This document shows, piece after piece, positions 60,233 through 64,000 of a DNA stretch of 64,000 nucleotides. Source of the stretch: Mytilus trossulus. Its lineage: Eukaryota; Mollusca; Bivalvia; Mytilida; Mytilidae. The stretch lies in the NCBI RefSeq assembly GCF_036588685.1, contig NC_086378.1, forward strand, positions 13,619,578 through 13,683,577, given 5' to 3'. The number at the start of each line of letters is the position of its first letter. Position 1 is the first letter of the stretch. Position numbers and translations under genes: made by a program. Below the pieces are notes generated by a model, which worked only from the letters and a program-made list of their open reading frames with translations, ran no database searches and had not been told where the DNA came from.

Positions 60233-60379
60233 AAAAAAATACAAAATTGTACAGCACTGAAGATCAAAAGTTGAAAAGGTTTTGCCAAATACGGCATCAC
60301 AAAGACGTTTCTTTCTAAATTTGTGAATGGTTTTTTTAATAAAGTAGACACACAATCTGTATAAATAAAGACAACAGTT

Positions 60380-60512
60380 GTCACTGCTCTTCAATTTTGT
60401 ACTTGTTTGGCTTTATAAATATTTTGATTTGAGCGTCACTGATGAGTTCTAGTGGACGAAACGCGCGTCTGGCGTACTAAATTATAATCCTGGTATCTTT
60501 GATAACTATGTA
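60380..60512 (+). ncRNA. Hammerhead ribozyme in repeat tail, all core bases and stems intact
   Basis: Helix I strands are GCGTCA (60433-60438) and TGGCGT (60470-60475). The core CTGATGA is at 60439-60445. Helix II is GTTC/GGAC (60446-60449 with 60454-60457) closing a TAGT loop. GAAA is at 60458-60461. Helix III is CGC/GCG (60462-60467) with no loop, followed by T and the cleavage-site C at 60469. Cleavage is predicted after C60469. The loopless helix III suggests activity as a dimer or in tandem transcripts, as known for short-stem-III hammerheads of animal retroelements. The 5' flank (CTTCAATTTTGTACTTGTTT) is the usual repeat body. Activity is inferred. Confidence 0.82.
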
Positions 60513-61409
60513 TATGCCTGCTCAAAAGTCATCAATTGAGAGAGAACCAATCCGGGTTAAAACTAAAACCGAGGGAAACACGTAAACTATATCATCATGT
60601 AGGCTAACGGACTTATATAGTTAATGCTTCTTGCTTACACTTCATGCATTTTTTCCTCTTCCAATGGACCTTACATTTATGGTTTAGATCTAAACGTAAC
60701 ATAACTATATACTATTCTGACACTACTGCCTTCTACAGAAAGTGATATTTTCCATTTTTTATGTAATTCATTCTATAGGTCTTCAATATCATTGATGAGA
60801 CTGTACATTTGATTAATTTGGCCACCTGCAACAAGTAACATATTCCTTTGTTTTCAGTAATTTAATCTATCAGTGTTTTATATCATGAATGTACATGTAC
60901 CTGTTATCAGTTTGATTAAGGTTACTGTGAGTGAGAAAATTTTAATGAAAGAGTGTAATTTAGTATTTTAAGGACGTATGTTGATCAAATTTCTATGGCA
61001 ACGGTTTCTATGGAAGAAAATATCCAAGTAAATATTTTAATCTGTTTTGATGTTGTTATGACTATGCAACCTACATGACACATGTAGACTATTTGGTTTG
61101 AATGGTATTTTTTTTTTATAACAGTGTTAACTCATTTTCAGGGGCTTCCAAAAGGGAATTTGAAAACTATTTTTTCCTCTTCGAATTAGTTTTTATAAGA
61201 ACAACACATAAAGAACATGCCAGAGAAAAACATAAAACCAGGGGGGAAGAAAGAAAAAATAACAATAGCCAAATCACTGTCCACCAATACTACACAGAAC
61301 ACTAATACAGAACATCATTAATATTGGCCACTGGACGTTAAGCAATCAACAATCAATCAGAACATCATGACTCCTATCGACACCGATGATATCATTAGTT
61401 ATCATGGTG

Positions 61410-61524
61410 TAATCAGGGGTGTACAGAATTTTACACCTTTGCTGAAATATCATACACCCTCAGGTGCAGCCGTATGGGTGTGTGAATTTTCAAAACGGTG
61501 TAAAATTCCGTACACATCTGATTA
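61410..61524. repeat. Small foldback element, 28 nt terminal inverted repeats
   Basis: The arms 61410-61437 and 61497-61524 pair with few mismatches (TAATCAGGGGTGTAC against GTACACATCTGATTA). An inner pair, CATACACCC against GGGTGTGTG, extends the fold. Its size fits a MITE. Confidence 0.82.
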
Positions 61525-62472
61525 AACCATTTATTTCTTTTGAACAATTCCTTTACTAATTTAAGCTTGAATGCAAAATTGAAAAATGGTAATGAAAAAT
61601 TGCGAGTGTAACATATTTTCAACGGTGATGATGTTGCACATTGTCAAATAATTTTCTTTATTTTTTACAAAATTAAAAAAAATCTTTTATTTTTTTTTAT
61701 CTTTTTTGTATCAAACTTTTTTTTAATTTATTTTTTATGTCGAAAAAGGGTGGGGTGTTATTTACACCGGGGTAATTAACCAATCAGATTGTAGTGTTTT
61801 TCCTGCATAAGAAAATAAGAAATAAAACAATGTATTTAGTTCCTTTGCACTTAAACATAGCCTTTAGTTTTCGTAGGATATATTATGCATGTTTCAAATG
61901 GAAAACTAATGTATCTATTATTTCTGATTTATTAACTAGTCATAAGCTAAAACTACATGAGGGAGTTACTTTGTATCATATACGCAAAATTACTGCCCTA
62001 CACGCCTATGGCGTACAAGGAAATTAGGTAAGTAAGTAATATACGCAAAACAGTGAAAGTGTCAGGTTTGCATGGTTGATATGATCCTCAGGTTTGCGTG
62101 GTTGATATGATCCTCTGTACTGTTCAATCTTTCAACGATTCTTATTGTGATTTTCAAATGTTTTTTTTCAATAGGAAAGAATCTAATTAGCTAACTCTAG
62201 AAGCAAACATTAAAAAATAATTAATTGCTACATTACTGACACGATTTACGACAGTTTTTTCCAAAGAAAATATTAATGTAATTAATGTTTGTTTATCACA
62301 ATACATTATTACCTCTGATCACTGCTGTGTGACTGTAAGGCCTAGAAGGTATCATATCTCCCTCATGCAAAGCTCTGATGCCTGTCACGGATTTGGCTAT
62401 ACTTTTAGAAACTTTTGGATTATAGCTCGTCATCTTTTATATCAACTTTCGATTTTTACATATTTTGGCCAC

Positions 62473-62522
62473 GAGCATCACTGAAGAGACATGTATTGTC
62501 GAAATGCGCATCTGGTGCATAA
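62473..62522 (+). ncRNA. Hammerhead ribozyme, variant subfamily with compensated stems
   Basis: Helix I is GCATCA (62475-62480) with TGGTGC (62513-62518). The core CTGAAGA is at 62481-62487; only the variable position 7 differs. Helix II is GAC/GTC (62488-62490 with 62498-62500). GAAA is at 62501-62504. Helix III is TGC/GCA with no loop, followed by TC (cleavage after C62512). Relative to the 60431 copy, helix I has G-C replaced by A-U, and helix II and III pairs are changed on both strands, so pairing is preserved. This supports RNA-level selection in the parent families. Confidence 0.8.
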
Positions 62523-62661
62523 AATTGGTACAGTTAATGTTATTATCAGAAGCAAGCGTTGCTATCTCTTTTTGTTTTACTTTCAAACTGAAGTTAGTCA
62601 AAGTTAAACTTGGTATCTATGATGAGTTAATTTAGTCCTTGATTTCTTTTCTGTTTAATTA

Positions 62662-63045
62662 TGTAAAGCTGTATGTAAACTGTACATCTGTAAAGCTGTA
62701 TATAAACTGTACATCTGTAAAACTCTATATTACTGTGGATAATTATCGTATTACAAAAGATATATAGCTTATACACAGATTTTAAAATGTGCAGTTTATA
62801 TACAGCTTTCAAAATGTACAGTTAATATTCAGTTTTACAGATGTACAGTTTATATACAGCTTAAAAAATGTACAGTTTATATACGGCTCTACAAATGTAC
62901 AGTTTATATGTTGCTTAACAGATGTACAGTTTATATACCGCTTGACAGCTGTACATTTGATATGCAGCTTAACATATGTACATTTGATATGCAGCTTTAC
63001 AGATGTACATTTAATATGCATCTGTAGAACTGTACATGAAGATTA
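62662..63045 (+). repeat. 27 bp tandem repeat with inverted flank copies
   Basis: About nine to ten units of ATGTACAGTTTATATACAGC plus 7 nt run from 62786 to 63045. Two inverted copies lie at 62662-62730 (GTAAAGCTGTATATAAACTG), so the whole could fold back. Since 27 is divisible by three, long frames occur on both strands (9-residue repeat NVQFIYSLK on plus); I regard these as by-products. Confidence 0.9.
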
Positions 63046-63236
63046 CTTGTATTAAAGTAGTTGTGTAGCTCAAAAACTTAACCCTCATAAAAAATTACGC
63101 ATGCGATGTATTTGTTAAGATTATTATCATAAGCAACATGTAGATACCTACTTGTAACCCTCTTGTCAAATACTAAGATTTATCTCATGTAACTAAGTAC
63201 AATGTCAACATTTAGGACAGAGATAAGCAGAGAACA

Positions 63237-63290
63237 ATGGCTGTGAGGAATTTAGCTGCTGTATTACACGGCCCATTAGATATACGTTTG
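63237..63290 (+). CDS. SORD: Sorbitol dehydrogenase, first exon (gene continues past window)
   Basis: ATG at 63237 opens 18 codons (MAVRNLAAVLHGPLDIRL) ending in phase 0 at a GTATGT donor. This matches the N-terminus of animal sorbitol dehydrogenases, which has a NL-x-x-V-x-HGP-x-D-x-RL pattern before the zinc-binding catalytic domain. The enzyme is a cytosolic zinc-dependent member of the medium-chain dehydrogenase family that oxidises sorbitol to fructose with NAD+. The remaining 710 bp contain no second exon, so intron 1 is longer than that. The identity rests on 18 residues only. Confidence 0.72.
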
Positions 63291-64000
63291 GTATGTTCTA
63301 CATTTATTTATTTGTTCATACTTTATGCCCGATTTAATTATCGGAATGATATTTCATCTGCACATTATATGTAATACATTAAGCACGTATGTGGTGAAGG
63401 AAAATAAACCCTTTATTTATAAACTTACAAACAATAATCCTTGGCTTACCCTATGATGTTTATGAAGGATAAATTGACCTTTAACACCTTTCACACTATG
63501 TTTGGGCTGACCTTAAGGATATTTGTTCAATGCTGGAGTTAATCTTATCTCGATTATAGTCAGAATATGTAAACATATTTACCTTAGAATATAGTACAAC
63601 AGCACTTTGGGCCTTATTGTGTAATTTCATTTATATAACGATAGTAATAACCTAGATAGCAGAATTTAACTAGAGTGATTTACACGATTTATGCAACAGA
63701 ATTTTTTGAAAGTGTGACAATCCCTTCCTTCCTCACAAAAATATTTATCATTTTATTAACAGTCTTCAAAATCACGCTATGATTATAATAAAAAAGTGAT
63801 CAAGCCGAATTATCGCGAAAAAAATCCCAAATAACAATTAACAGTAACCGGGGAGATGATTTAACTATTTTTGAAAATAAAAAAAATTAACAATAATATA
63901 TAGACAAGCATACAAGAATGTATGATAATCATAATTCCTTATTCAATTAAGAACGTCATAGTGACATAACCGACCCATATAATAACTACATTGTCTTAAA

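Larger units (their letters stand above)
55790..63236. other. Repeat-rich intergenic region before the sorbitol dehydrogenase start
   Basis: No exon is supported. Small frames at 58310-58492 and 59143-59346 have no recognisable domain. Features worth marking are listed separately: a SINE (56705), family B and C repeats, hammerheads at 60188, 60431 and 62473, a small foldback (61410) and a 27 bp tandem repeat (62662). A 26 bp unit is doubled at 62063-62114. Confidence 0.45.

Noticed and set aside
62789..63055. 88-codon frame with 9-residue repeats
   Set aside because: It is a by-product of the 27 bp tandem repeat; the opposite strand is open as well.

Overview
This is nuclear DNA from a metazoan, most likely a marine bivalve of the mussel genus Mytilus. 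The evidence is AT-rich sequence, short GT-AG exons separated by kilobase introns, no prokaryotic gene structure, and a dense load of repeats that I recognise as bivalve-type: hammerhead-bearing repeats, foldback elements, a reverse-transcriptase relic and tRNA-derived SINE fragments. The genus assignment rests on recall of repeat families, not on a search. Nearly all long open frames are repeats or chance. The real genes had to be assembled from splice sites and phase.

Region 1 (1-16.1 kb) holds two multi-exon genes transcribed divergently from start codons 312 bp apart. Leftward runs an acidic AT-hook protein: seven exons are visible, two of them a recent exon duplication, and the gene runs off the left edge. 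Rightward runs a complete nine-exon gene (5891-15995, 493 aa) whose middle part resembles a ParB/sulfiredoxin-like fold, with GGNH and HN motifs. Directly behind its stop codon lies a 2.2 kb array of copies of its own last exon, ending in a 105 bp coding unit repeated in frame with four identical copies.

Region 2 (18-46 kb) is gene-poor. It contains a 36 bp palindrome-bearing minisatellite (20.2-20.9 kb), a 570 bp foldback element built of short tandem repeats (24.9-25.4 kb), a 1.33 kb tandem duplication (27.6-30.3 kb), one SUEL-type lectin-domain exon on the minus strand (32.5-32.7 kb), and dispersed repeat families. A 1.3 kb element ending in a nested hairpin occurs here at 34.8-36.1 kb and again at 51.5-52.8 kb.

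Region 3 (46.7-51.4 kb) holds a complete three-exon Ly6/uPAR-type GPI-anchored small protein gene, with a 1 kb duplicated block in its first intron. Region 4 (52.8-63 kb) is again repeats, with a decayed reverse transcriptase (minus strand, 53.6-55.8 kb) that carries foreign repeat fragments. The last 760 bp start a plus-strand gene whose first exon matches the N-terminus of sorbitol dehydrogenase.

The most notable hidden signal is a set of eleven copies of a hammerhead ribozyme motif inside dispersed repeats. Two keep every invariant core base and all three stems, and these two differ by compensatory changes; two more keep the core with weaker stems. The best systems-level candidate is the divergent ParB-like/AT-hook gene pair together with the tandem amplification of the ParB-like gene's C-terminal exon.
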